Assembly: GCA_040755055.1 (NCBI GenBank)
Contig: JBFMBS010000018.1
Coordinates: 25,037 to 89,036, forward strand
DNA: 64,000 bases
Source of the DNA: DYJK01 sp040755055
GTDB lineage: Bacteria > Bacteroidota > Ignavibacteria > Ignavibacteriales > Melioribacteraceae
Direction: 5' to 3'
The position numbers and the translations under genes are program-made. The notes below the pieces were generated by a model. That model was not told the origin of the DNA. It was given only the letters and a program-made list of their open reading frames with translations, and ran no database searches. Position 1 is the first letter of the stretch. Each line of letters begins with the position of its first letter. Below, piece by piece: positions 10,200 to 19,160 of the stretch.

Positions 10200-11434
10200 T
10201 ACTCATACCTCAAAGCATCAACCGGGTTTAAGCGCGAAGCTTTCCATGCCGGCAAAAACCCCGATAATATTCCAACAAATGCTGAAATTAATAATGCTAA
10301 ACCAACTATTGGCAGCGGCATTGTTGTGGGCAAAAATTGATTAATGATCAAACTAAGCGGAAACGAGATTATTATACCAATCACTCCACCCAGCATACAG
10401 ATTAGTGCCGACTCGGTTAAAAATTGTAACAAGATAGACCACGTTTTAGCGCCAATAGCTTTCCTGATTCCGATCTCTTTTGTTCTTTCGGTTACCGAAA
10501 CAAACATTATATTCATTATACCTATTGCACCGACAAATAAGGATAATGCCGTAATTACAATACCGGCATAAGCAATTATCCCGACAGTTTGATCGTACAT
10601 CTGTTTAAACGCTTCTTGTTGATTAACGGCAAAGTCATCCGGTTTGTTGAAAGGGACTTTACGAATGATGCGCATAGCAGAAATAATTTCTTGCTTAGTA
10701 TCTTCAAGTTTATCAACATCACCAACTTTAACATCTATTCTTAGTCTTCTGTGTATATCATCTGAAAATAATTCTAAAGATTTCAAAGGCATAATGATCA
10801 TACCATCCATACTAAATGACCCAAGGAAACCGCTCCCTTGTTTCGTCATAACACCGATAATTTTAAAGGGAATATTATTGATCTTGATTTCTTTGTTTAT
10901 CGGGCTTTCAATCGGGAATAATTCTTTGACAATATCCTGACCAACCATACAAACTTTCCGTCCGGCTCTAACATCCATTTCCGACATAAATCTTCCTTCT
11001 TCCAGTTCGATCTGGCTTGTTCTCTGGAAATCTTCGGTTGTGCCGTAAACAACTGAAGAAATAACCGAACGCTCTTTTCGTTTAACATTTAATCCAAACG
11101 ATGAAGCCGTTGGTGCAATTGCTTCATAAGTGTTAATCATTTCTTTAAGGCGCTCGTATTGTTCTATAGTAATATTTTTTCTGTTGCGGTATAAGCTCCA
11201 ATCGCCCATAGCAAACCACGGTACTTTGCTTACATATAAAACATCGCTGCCGAGCGAAGAAATTGATGTTAAAAATGCCTCGCGCAATCCTACAATTGCA
11301 GTTGACATTGTCGTAACAGCAACAATACCGATTATGATTCCCAACGTGGTTAAAGTAGAACGTAATTTATTAATACGAATGGCATTGAACGCTATTGCGC
11401 AGATTTCAAGAAATTCGATAAGAAAGTTTTTCAT
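10199..11434 (-). CDS. MacB/FtsX-like ABC permease, second pair, type A
   Basis: This 411-residue permease has the MacB/FtsX layout: N-terminal helix (~22-45), periplasmic MacB-PCD domain, three C-terminal helices, the loop SVTERTKEIGIRKAIGAK and the terminal motif ALRYE. It resembles the permease at 12969-14207 more than its immediate neighbour: both carry 'SLGSD.LY..K' early on and an 'NQQE' motif later in the periplasmic domain. Genes 14207-11704 and 11434-8970 therefore look like two copies of one A-B permease pair. It is separated from the first pair by 269 bases containing an inverted-repeat element. It probably forms a heterodimer with the downstream type B subunit and uses the ATPase encoded at 14250-14975. 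Confidence 0.92.
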   Translation of the reverse strand: MKNFLIEFLEICAIAFNAIRINKLRSTLTTLGIIIGIVAVTTMSTAIVGLREAFLTSISSLGSDVLYVSKVPWFAMGDWSLYRNRKNITIEQYERLKEMINTYEAIAPTASSFGLNVKRKERSVISSVVYGTTEDFQRTSQIELEEGRFMSEMDVRAGRKVCMVGQDIVKELFPIESPINKEIKINNIPFKIIGVMTKQGSGFLGSFSMDGMIIMPLKSLELFSDDIHRRLRIDVKVGDVDKLEDTKQEIISAMRIIRKVPFNKPDDFAVNQQEAFKQMYDQTVGIIAYAGIVITALSLFVGAIGIMNIMFVSVTERTKEIGIRKAIGAKTWSILLQFLTESALICMLGGVIGIIISFPLSLIINQFLPTTMPLPIVGLALLISAFVGILSGFLPAWKASRLNPVDALRYE

Positions 11435-11514
11435 TCAAACTCTATCAAAAAATCGGAATGCAATATATATTTTTATGAATAAAAAAAGCTGTCATTTTTT
11501 TATGATAATCTTAT

Positions 11515-11663
11515 CTGTCCCAAACTTTATTCCGGCATCACAACAAGTTGTTGAAAGATGCTTAATGACAGCAAGAAAAAATTCTGAGATATAAAAAGGA
11601 TAAAACCTTTGCAAAAAGATGGTTTTGCAACTTTTTTAATCATCCTTAAAAAGTTTGGGACAG
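11515..11663. repeat. 149-bp element with 14-bp terminal inverted repeats (family A)
   Basis: A perfect 14-base inverted repeat, CTGTCCCAAACTTT (11515-11528) and its complement (11650-11663), bounds a non-coding A+T-rich core. It is nested in an outer 10-base inverted repeat, AAAAAGCTGT (about 11483-11492) and ACAGCTTTTT (about 11675-11684). The same termini recur at 58539-58694. It fits a MITE-like, non-autonomous element. It lies between the two permease pairs of the efflux operon, where it could form a hairpin in the transcript and lower expression of the distal pair. Confidence 0.7.
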
Positions 11664-11703
11664 CTGTGATGATAACAGCTTTTTCAATATATGCTTTCAA
11701 AAA

Positions 11704-12936
11704 TTATTCATATCGAAGAGCTTCAATAGGATCGAGATTGGCGGCTTTATAAGCCGGGTAAGTACCAAAACTAACGCCTATCATAACGCACAAGAAAACA
11801 CCGATAAGAACCCAATCGATTGGTATAACAGCTGCAGCATTCAAAAAAGATCCGGCTAAATTTCCGGCTAATACTCCAAATATTATCCCTACAGCCCCGC
11901 CTATTAAACTTAGCGTAATTGCTTCAATTATAAATTGAACTAATATGTTTATTTTTTTTGCACCGATAGCTTTTCTAATTCCAATCTCTCTTGTTCTTTC
12001 TGTTACCGAAACCAGCATTATGTTCATAATACCAACACCGGCAGCAAGTAATGCAATTGCAGCAACAACAATTGAACCGATCCGTACACCGGAAGTAATA
12101 TCGTTAATTTGTGTCAACACAGATTCGTTAGAAAATATCGAAAAGTTGCTCTCTTCACCGGGTGGAATTTTTCTTATTGTTCTAAAATATCCTTCTGCTA
12201 ATTCAATAATATCTTTATATGATTCCTGGTCATGTGACATCACGGTAATATTGATGCTTCGCGATCTTTTCCCGTACATCGATTGAAATGTTGTTAGCGG
12301 AACAAGTGCAAAATTATCCTGGCTCTGACCGAATACATCGCCTTGTGCTTCAAGCACACCAAGAACTTTCAGTTTGTATCCGTCGAGTGTTATAACTTGT
12401 CCTACAGCACTCATATTCGGAAATAATATCTTGGCAACATCGGGACCTAAAACAATAAATCTTTCATAACGTTGAACATCCCTATCGTTGAAAGATCTTC
12501 CTTCATCAACTACCCATTTGTTATTTGGAAAAGCTTCTGGGGTACACCCGCTTACCGGCACATTGGGATTAGTTTCTTTATTACCAACTTTTAATTGTTT
12601 TCCGAAATTCCATTGCTCGGCGCCGACATATTTTGCTTCTGTAAGTTTATCTTTTAATTTGAAATACTCTTCTAGTGTAATATCAGGGCGGTTTCTAAAT
12701 CTCGCACCGGAACCCGGTCCGCCGGCTTGCACAGCTGGCCATTTTTGAATTTGAAATGTATTTTGCCCAAGCATCGATGTTCCTTTTTCGATACTTGTTT
12801 GAAGCATTTCAATAACCGTACTGATTGCAATTATCGAAAAGATACCGACAACAATTCCCACAATTGTAAGAATCGATCTCAATTTATTTGCACGTAGCGA
12901 AGCAAAAGCTACTTTAATGATTTCGAGTATTTGCAT
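11704..12936 (-). CDS. MacB/FtsX-like ABC permease, first pair, type B
   Basis: A 410-residue integral membrane subunit of a MacB-type transporter: N-terminal helix (~18-40), periplasmic MacB-PCD domain (~45-280), three C-terminal helices, loop SVTERTREIGIRKAIGAKK, terminal LDPIEALRYE. It starts 32 bases after the type A permease stop codon. Its paralogue is the permease at 8970-10199. No nucleotide-binding domain is fused, unlike classical MacB; the separate ATPase is two genes upstream. It is predicted to act in the inner membrane, passing mechanical force to the periplasmic adaptor and TolC-like channel rather than moving substrate across the membrane itself, as established for MacB. Confidence 0.92.
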   Translation of the reverse strand: MQILEIIKVAFASLRANKLRSILTIVGIVVGIFSIIAISTVIEMLQTSIEKGTSMLGQNTFQIQKWPAVQAGGPGSGARFRNRPDITLEEYFKLKDKLTEAKYVGAEQWNFGKQLKVGNKETNPNVPVSGCTPEAFPNNKWVVDEGRSFNDRDVQRYERFIVLGPDVAKILFPNMSAVGQVITLDGYKLKVLGVLEAQGDVFGQSQDNFALVPLTTFQSMYGKRSRSINITVMSHDQESYKDIIELAEGYFRTIRKIPPGEESNFSIFSNESVLTQINDITSGVRIGSIVVAAIALLAAGVGIMNIMLVSVTERTREIGIRKAIGAKKINILVQFIIEAITLSLIGGAVGIIFGVLAGNLAGSFLNAAAVIPIDWVLIGVFLCVMIGVSFGTYPAYKAANLDPIEALRYE

Positions 12937-12968
12937 TTATTCATTCCCCCGTTTTTCGTATTGTGGAA

Positions 12969-14207
12969 TTATTCGTACCGTAGTGCTTCAACCGGGTCTA
13001 ACTTCGCAGCAGTGTATGCCGGTGCAAATCCCGAAATTACACCGGTTGCTATCGAAATAACTATTGCAAGAACCACCGAATCTATTTGAACAGATGTTGG
13101 CAAAAATTGATTTACAACCATGCTTAAAATTACAGCCATTATTAATCCTACTATACCGCCGAATAAACAAATGATTGCAGATTCAGTAATAAATTGTCCT
13201 AAGATAGTTCTTCGTTTGGCACCAATTGCTTTTCTAATTCCAATCTCTTTTGTTCTCTCTTTCACAGAAACAAACATTATATTCATAATACCAACTGCAC
13301 CTACAAACAATGAAAGTCCGGTAATAAATAATCCGGCAATTTGGATAACGCCAACAGTTTGGTTGATTGTGTTTAGCAATCCCTCTTGCTGATTGATGGA
13401 AAAATCATCCGGCTCATTATACTTTAATCCTCTCACCCTTCTCATTATGCTAATCGCTTCTTCTTTTGTTGCTTCAACCATTATACTATTACGTGCCCTA
13501 ACATTAATTGTTACACTTCTGAACCATTCACTCTGGAAATATTTGAAAACATTTTGTATAGGTGTGAAAACCTGGTTATCCGGGTTGAAATTACCCATTA
13601 CCCAGCTTCCTTGTTCGGAAAGAACACCTACTACTTTGAATTTGTGTCCTTTAATTTTAACGTCTTGATCAAGAGCGTTTCCGTTGGGAAAAAGATTGTT
13701 GGCGACCTGAAAACCAAGCACAACAACTGCTCTACCGCCGTTGCTTTCTAAATCATTAAAAAATCTTCCTTCGTCAAAACTAAGGTTGGTTGTGTTAATA
13801 TATTCTTCGTTAGTACCTTGAACGATAATTGATTCAACGTTACGGTCTTTATACTTAACTGTTTGATTTGACCAAACTGTTGGCGCAACAGCAAGCGGCA
13901 GTTTAGCTAGTTCTCTGTATTTTTCAAAATCCTCAAGAGTTAAATTTTTTCTGTTACGAAGTTCCCACCATGGAGTATCATTGTTGAACCATTCCCATTT
14001 ATCGATGTAAAGATTATCAGACCCCAGGGAAGAAACACCCTTAGCGAATGCGTTATCAATTCCTTTAATCGCCGTTGACATCAGAACAACAGCGGTAATA
14101 CCAATTACAATACCAAATATTGTTAAAGCCGACCGAATCTTGTTTGCTCTGATCGCTCTCAAAGAGATCAGCAAACCTTCTTTTATTTCATATAAAAACG
14201 CACTCAT
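12969..14207 (-). CDS. MacB/FtsX-like ABC permease, first pair, type A
   Basis: A 412-residue MacB/FtsX permease that begins 42 bases after the ATPase gene. The first helix lies near residues 22-45 (SALTIFGIVIGITAVVLMST), a large periplasmic domain follows, and three helices close the protein before the terminal LDPVEALRYE. The cytoplasmic loop SVKERTKEIGIRKAIGAKR is the family coupling region. Its closest relative here is the protein at 10199-11434. Together with the next gene it should form a heterodimer. Lipoprotein release, peptide or antibiotic export are all known for this family and the sequence does not decide between them. Confidence 0.92.
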   Translation of the reverse strand: MSAFLYEIKEGLLISLRAIRANKIRSALTIFGIVIGITAVVLMSTAIKGIDNAFAKGVSSLGSDNLYIDKWEWFNNDTPWWELRNRKNLTLEDFEKYRELAKLPLAVAPTVWSNQTVKYKDRNVESIIVQGTNEEYINTTNLSFDEGRFFNDLESNGGRAVVVLGFQVANNLFPNGNALDQDVKIKGHKFKVVGVLSEQGSWVMGNFNPDNQVFTPIQNVFKYFQSEWFRSVTINVRARNSIMVEATKEEAISIMRRVRGLKYNEPDDFSINQQEGLLNTINQTVGVIQIAGLFITGLSLFVGAVGIMNIMFVSVKERTKEIGIRKAIGAKRRTILGQFITESAIICLFGGIVGLIMAVILSMVVNQFLPTSVQIDSVVLAIVISIATGVISGFAPAYTAAKLDPVEALRYE

Positions 14208-14249
14208 CTGTTCTTCCTTTCATCTATGCTTAATGATGCTGTTATCGTT

Positions 14250-14975
14250 TTAATCAGCTTTTGAAAAACCGTTCTTCTTAGGAATATATCTTTCCTTAAC
14301 GTGTTCATCTTTTTCTATCATTCCATCACGTATGCGTATAATTCTTTCTGCATGCTCGGCAATATATTCTTCGTGTGTAACCAAAATGATTGTATTACCT
14401 TGTTCATAAATATCATTAAAGAGAGCCATTATATCTTCACCGGTTTTTGTGTCAAGGTTACCGGTCGGCTCGTCGGCAAGAATAATCGATGGTTGCGTTA
14501 CCAATGCTCTTGCAATTGCTACTCTTTGTCTCTGTCCGCCGGAAAGTTCATTCGGCTTGTGATGCATACGATCGTTCAGTCCGACATGATCTAGCGCTAC
14601 TTTAGCTTTTTCTTTTCTATCATGAGAAGAAACGCCGGCATAAATTAACGGTAATTCCACATTGTGCAGAGCATCCGATCTTGGAAGTAAATTAAAAGTC
14701 TGGAATACGAAACCAATCTCTTTATTCCTGATATTTGCCAACTCGTTATCGTTCATCTGACTTACATTCACACCGGTAAAATTATATAGACCTTTAGTTG
14801 GCGTATCAAGACATCCAAGAATGTTCATTAGCGTAGATTTACCAGAACCTGATGGTCCCATGATGGCAACATATTCTCCTTTTTCAATATTCAGAGACAC
14901 ATCTCTAAGTGCATGAACCTCTTCACTCCCTACCTGGTAAATTTTAGCAATATGTTCAATATTTATAATATTCAT
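14250..14975 (-). CDS. ABC transporter ATP-binding protein (MacB/LolD type)
   Basis: This 241-residue ATPase has a complete set of motifs: Walker A GPSGSGKST (residues 40-48), Q-loop in VFQTFNLLPR, signature LSGGQRQRVAIARAL, Walker B IILADEPTGNLD and switch His in LVTHE. The 'MNIINIEHIAKIYQ' start and the ADEPTGNLD form are typical of the LolD/MacB group. It is the only ATPase in the operon, so it should power both permease pairs encoded downstream. It follows the adaptor gene by 20 bases. The C-terminal ~20 residues are charged and variable. Confidence 0.95.
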   Translation of the reverse strand: MNIINIEHIAKIYQVGSEEVHALRDVSLNIEKGEYVAIMGPSGSGKSTLMNILGCLDTPTKGLYNFTGVNVSQMNDNELANIRNKEIGFVFQTFNLLPRSDALHNVELPLIYAGVSSHDRKEKAKVALDHVGLNDRMHHKPNELSGGQRQRVAIARALVTQPSIILADEPTGNLDTKTGEDIMALFNDIYEQGNTIILVTHEEYIAEHAERIIRIRDGMIEKDEHVKERYIPKKNGFSKAD

Positions 14976-14995
14976 TTTTTTTCCGTTCGATGTTA

Positions 14996-16288
14996 TTATT
15001 GAGATTGTTCAGAATCTTTACGTTTAGATGATGATGCAGTTGAAACTGTCTTTCCATCTTCTAAATCCTTGGAGATTGCACGATACGGACCATTTACAAC
15101 ATCTTCAGTTCCCTTCAACCCGCTCATAATTTCTATGTAAGTATCATCGCTAATGCCGGTTTTTACCTCAATCATCTTAGCTTTATTGTTCTCTATAACA
15201 AAGACTACTTCTTTAGGTTTATTACTCTTACCATTTTTAGGTTTGTTGCTTGCTTGTACTGCATTTTCCTCTTCAGCGACGGGTTCTTTTTTCATTCCAC
15301 CAACTCTTGCAGTAACACTTTGTATTGGAACCGACCAAACATTTTGCTTAGTATCGGTCTGGATATCAGAATCGCAAGACATACCGGGGCGAACCTGGTC
15401 ACCCGGATTAAGTAATCTTATCTCAACTTCAAAATTAACGACTTCATCTTGTGTGCCTAATCCGGAAGTAATAGCACTATTGCCTATTTGTGTAACAGTA
15501 CCTTTAAATTCTTTCTCTCCGAAAGCATCAATTTGAATTTTAGCAGTATCACCAACGGCAACAAGTACAACATCGTTTTCATCCACTTCAACAGTTGCTT
15601 CCATCTGGCTGAGATCTGCTACTGTTAAAATTTCTGTCCCCTGGAATGCACTGCCGATTACTCTTTCACCCAGTTCAACATTAAGTTTGCTTACAGTACC
15701 GTTCATTGGTGCATATATGTATGTTTTATTTAATGTTTCATTTGCTTCTTTCAAAGATGCTTCTGCCTGGGCAACCAATGATTTTTGTGATTCAAAATTA
15801 CCGAGTGTCTGCAAGTATGTTGACTTAGCATTTTCAAGTTCAGAATCACTGGCTAATCCTTTAGCAAACAATCCTTGAACACGCTTGTATTCGGATTCTA
15901 CTTTTTCCAGCAAAGCAGCAGTAGAATTTTGCGAAGCCCTGGTTTGATTTAATCTTGCTTCAGCACTTGTCTTTTGTGCATCATATATATCCGGTTTAAT
16001 CCTGGCAAGGAGCTGTCCCTTACGAACATCGTCTCCTTCACGAATTAACAAGGATACAATTTCGCCTGAAGCTTCAGCAGTAATTTTAACTTCAAATACC
16101 GGGTTGATTTTGCCGGTTGCAGATACAACTTGTGTGATTGTCCGTTTAGCAACTTTTTCGGTTTGTACGGAAATTATTTCTTCTTTACTGCCGCCAAGGA
16201 TAACAAGCAATAATACAATCAGTAATAATCCCCCTAATCCTCCAAAGATGATTAATTTTTTCTTAGACTTCTTTTTACCGTTAGCCAT
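14996..16288 (-). CDS. Periplasmic adaptor (MacA/HlyD family)
   Basis: A 430-residue membrane-fusion protein. A Lys-rich N-terminus precedes a single membrane anchor (~12-31, LIIFGGLGGLLLIVLLLVIL). It is followed by the first half of a lipoyl domain (GEIVSLLIREGDDVRKGQLL), a coiled-coil hairpin (~105-190), the second lipoyl half (YIYAPMNGTVSKL) and beta-barrel domains. In this family it bridges inner-membrane permeases and the TolC-like channel. The C-terminal region contains a low-complexity Lys/Asn/Pro insert (~355-375) and a charged tail, which are unusual but harmless additions. It sits 20 bases after tolC and 20 bases before the ATPase, in one operon. Confidence 0.93.
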   Translation of the reverse strand: MANGKKKSKKKLIIFGGLGGLLLIVLLLVILGGSKEEIISVQTEKVAKRTITQVVSATGKINPVFEVKITAEASGEIVSLLIREGDDVRKGQLLARIKPDIYDAQKTSAEARLNQTRASQNSTAALLEKVESEYKRVQGLFAKGLASDSELENAKSTYLQTLGNFESQKSLVAQAEASLKEANETLNKTYIYAPMNGTVSKLNVELGERVIGSAFQGTEILTVADLSQMEATVEVDENDVVLVAVGDTAKIQIDAFGEKEFKGTVTQIGNSAITSGLGTQDEVVNFEVEIRLLNPGDQVRPGMSCDSDIQTDTKQNVWSVPIQSVTARVGGMKKEPVAEEENAVQASNKPKNGKSNKPKEVVFVIENNKAKMIEVKTGISDDTYIEIMSGLKGTEDVVNGPYRAISKDLEDGKTVSTASSSKRKDSEQSQ

Positions 16289-16308
16289 TTTTATAACTCC
16301 TTCGATGT

Positions 16309-17655
16309 TTATTCAAACTTTTTATATTCAAGTTTACCAAGAGCATTATTAAGATTATCTCTCTTAGTATAATAATCGTAAAGGGCATTAATTTTATTTC
16401 TTAATGCATCAGTGTAATCTCTATCTGCTTGCAGCACATCCAATATGGTTCCCGAACCAAGATTGTATCTTTCCTGGTTAATTTTTCTTGTCTCTTCCGC
16501 AGCAGTAACATTTTTAGATGCAACATCTAAACTTTTCTTGGCAGCTGTTAAATCAAGAAATCCTTGTTTAACTTCTATCTTAACCAATCTTTCAAGTGCA
16601 AGCAAATCTTCTCTTGCATTCAGAAGATTGACTTCGGCAGATTGTATTTGCGATTCAGTTGACCAATTTGAAAAGATCGGGATGCTAAGAGTGAGACCGA
16701 AGCTTAAAACTTTTCTATCAAACAGATTTCCCGGTTTTGTGGCGCCCGAAGAATAAGAATAATTTCCGCTTAAACTAGGGAATAAACCTGAACGTGCCAT
16801 AGTTAAGCCGCTCTCGGCAGAATTAACCGTAAGCTGCTGGCTTTTATAATCAAAACGATTATCTAAAGCCGCACTCACCATTGCTTGAACGTCTTCATAA
16901 TCTTTAAGATAAGCATCAGCATCCGCGGCAGTTTGTCCGCCGTAAGGATCAACTAATGAATAATCCTCCAAGACATTTAATGCAAGGTAATTTAAAAAAG
17001 AACTTAATGCGTTTTCATAACTGTTTTGTGCCTGGATTAAAAGTAATTCTGCATTGCCAAGCTGTACCTGGGCAGTATAAACATCTGCCTTAGCAACCGA
17101 ACCCAATCTATTTCTTTCTTGAACCGTTTCATAGAATTTTTGATAATACTTTACATTTTCTTCTCGTACTTTCTTAAGCTCATCGGCGTTGATTACCTGA
17201 TAAAAATAATTAGCTGTTTCATATACTACATTTTGTTTCGCCTTTTCAATGTTATATTCTATAGCTTGCAAATTGTCTTTCTTCTGGGATATATTAGATA
17301 TGTTTGCTAAACCATCAAATAAAGTAATACCGCCTCCAATTCCAACCGAATATGATCTGCTGTCAACTTCTGATGCCGGTACTTCAACATCATTACCAAA
17401 ATAATCTCTTTGGATACCGCCGATATCACTTACCCTCTGCCAATTCCATGTTGCTTGCGCTCCTAAGGTAGGAAGTAGATCACCATAAGCATTCTTCAAC
17501 TGTGCTTCGCCGGTATAAATTGTATTTTTTGTTTTGATCAAGGCAGTATTTCTTTGTAGGGCTATTGATATTGCTTCATCTAATGTAAGTTTTTTTTGTG
17601 CGGTTAAAGGTAGAACCGTAACAAACATCAACAATAAAAAAAACATTTTTTTCAT
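16309..17655 (-). CDS. TolC-family outer-membrane efflux protein
   Basis: A 448-residue protein with a clear signal peptide (KKMFFLLLMFVTVLPLTAQ). It has the two-fold repeated layout of outer membrane efflux proteins: long helical stretches (~35-60, 130-230, 265-290, 345-430) interrupted by beta segments rich in Gly/Ser/Tyr. Conserved family features include 'LTLDEAISIALQRN' near the N-terminus and 'GSGTILDVLQADRDY' near the end. It is the first gene of the efflux operon and should form the outer-membrane exit duct for the MacA-like adaptor encoded 20 bases downstream. The promoter must lie in the 95 bases between it and the CCA-enzyme gene, but I cannot place it with confidence. Confidence 0.93.
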   Translation of the reverse strand: MKKMFFLLLMFVTVLPLTAQKKLTLDEAISIALQRNTALIKTKNTIYTGEAQLKNAYGDLLPTLGAQATWNWQRVSDIGGIQRDYFGNDVEVPASEVDSRSYSVGIGGGITLFDGLANISNISQKKDNLQAIEYNIEKAKQNVVYETANYFYQVINADELKKVREENVKYYQKFYETVQERNRLGSVAKADVYTAQVQLGNAELLLIQAQNSYENALSSFLNYLALNVLEDYSLVDPYGGQTAADADAYLKDYEDVQAMVSAALDNRFDYKSQQLTVNSAESGLTMARSGLFPSLSGNYSYSSGATKPGNLFDRKVLSFGLTLSIPIFSNWSTESQIQSAEVNLLNAREDLLALERLVKIEVKQGFLDLTAAKKSLDVASKNVTAAEETRKINQERYNLGSGTILDVLQADRDYTDALRNKINALYDYYTKRDNLNNALGKLEYKKFE

Positions 17656-17724
17656 TTAGTTACTCCTTTGTGCAAATGCACCTAAATTCTGATAAATATG
17701 ACGTGTTTTAATTGTTAAAAGTTA

Positions 17725-17744
17725 CAAAAAAAGTGAGACTCACT
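17725..17744 (-). terminator. Possible terminator after the kinase/murA/CCA operon
   Basis: Directly after the stop codon of the CCA-type enzyme the leftward transcript contains the palindrome AGTGAGTCTCACT followed by seven T residues. The stem is only five to six base pairs, so this is a weak candidate. Confidence 0.35.
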
Positions 17745-17750
17745 AAATTT

Positions 17751-19160
17751 TTATTTAGTTTCTAAAAAATTATCCTTGATCTTTAAAAAGTATTCGTAAG
17801 CTTCTTCATAATTATTGGCAATCTTTCCATCCAGGATTGCTTCTTCAATCGCATTCTTAATCTTTCCTACAACTTTAGAGGGAGGAATGTTGCAGACTTT
17901 CATAATTTCATCTCCGCGGATTGGAGATTGAAACGCTCTTAATTTATCCCGGTCTTTTACATCATGAACCTTGCGCATTACTATTTCATAGTTTTCCAGG
18001 TAGCGATTTACCTTATAAATATTCTTACTAGTAATATCTGCCCGACAAAGAGTGATAAGATCATCTAAATCTTCGCCGGCTGAAACAATTAACCGCCTTA
18101 TTGCCGAGTCGGTAACTTGCTCGTCCACTAATGCAATCGGGCGCAAATGCAATCTTATTAATTTTTGAACATACTCAATTTTATTCATTGGTAATTTCAA
18201 TCGTTCAAAAACAGCCGGCATCATACGGGCACCAAGTTCTTCATGTCCGTGGAAAGTCCATCCTATACCTTCAACAAATTTCTTTGTTGGAGGTTTAGCA
18301 ATATCGTGTACCAAAGCAGCAAATCTTAACCATAAATTATCACTCACAGAAGCTACATTATCTACGACCATACATGTATGATAAAAAACATCTTTATGAT
18401 GATACTCCTTACGCTGTTCAACACCGCCCATATCATGAATTTCAGGAAACACAAACTTCATAATATCGTTCTCATACATAATCTTTAACCCGACAGAGGG
18501 TTTATTTGACAACATGATTTTTAGAAATTCATCTGTAATTCTTTCACGGGAAATTATTTTTAATCTTTCCGCCATTAATTTTGCAGCGCTTAAAACAGAC
18601 TGATCGATTGAGAATTCAAGCTGCGAAGCAAAACGAACGGCTCGCATAATTCTCAACGGATCATCATCAAAAGTTTTTGCCGGGTCTAACGGTGTTTTAA
18701 TTAATTTATTCCGTAAATCTTCAACCCCGTTAAATTTATCGATAAGAAAGCCAAAATCATTTTTATTTAGTGAAACAGCCAATGTATTAATTGTAAAGTC
18801 CCGCCTATTTAAATCATCGTCGAGTGTTCCGGCTGTAACTTTTGGATTTCTACTATTCCTTTTGTACGATTCTTTCCGTGCCCCGACAAATTCCAGTGAG
18901 TAATTTTCATAAACAAAATGTGCAGTTCCAAAATTTTTATAGGTTGTAACATTTTTAGCACCAAGTATTCCGGCAAGTTCTTTGGCAAAAGACGGGCCAT
19001 CGCCAACAATCAGAAAATCCATCTCATACTTTGATCTTTGCAGAAAAATATCACGGACAAATCCGCCTACTAAATAAATTTTCACGCGTAGTTTTTCTGC
19101 CAGCTTTGAAGCCGGAATAAAAAAATCAAATTGTTCTATTTTTTCTTTTAGGTTAATCAT
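17751..19160 (-). CDS. CCA-adding/poly(A) polymerase family tRNA nucleotidyltransferase with HD domain
   Basis: This 469-residue class II nucleotidyltransferase begins with the head domain signature LVGGFVRDIFL and the metal-binding acidic pair in the segment KYEMDFLIVG. It continues with RRDFTINTLAV and the neck motif DDPLRIMRAVRFASQL. An HD domain follows (VHDIAK, His-Asp near residue 283), as in CCA enzymes with additional phosphohydrolase activity. The expected role is synthesis or repair of the tRNA 3' CCA end. Sequence alone does not separate CCA-adding from A-adding or poly(A) polymerase activity. It overlaps the upstream metallopeptidase gene by four bases (ATGA), so it is translationally coupled and last in its operon. 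Confidence 0.88.
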   Translation of the reverse strand: MINLKEKIEQFDFFIPASKLAEKLRVKIYLVGGFVRDIFLQRSKYEMDFLIVGDGPSFAKELAGILGAKNVTTYKNFGTAHFVYENYSLEFVGARKESYKRNSRNPKVTAGTLDDDLNRRDFTINTLAVSLNKNDFGFLIDKFNGVEDLRNKLIKTPLDPAKTFDDDPLRIMRAVRFASQLEFSIDQSVLSAAKLMAERLKIISRERITDEFLKIMLSNKPSVGLKIMYENDIMKFVFPEIHDMGGVEQRKEYHHKDVFYHTCMVVDNVASVSDNLWLRFAALVHDIAKPPTKKFVEGIGWTFHGHEELGARMMPAVFERLKLPMNKIEYVQKLIRLHLRPIALVDEQVTDSAIRRLIVSAGEDLDDLITLCRADITSKNIYKVNRYLENYEIVMRKVHDVKDRDKLRAFQSPIRGDEIMKVCNIPPSKVVGKIKNAIEEAILDGKIANNYEEAYEYFLKIKDNFLETK

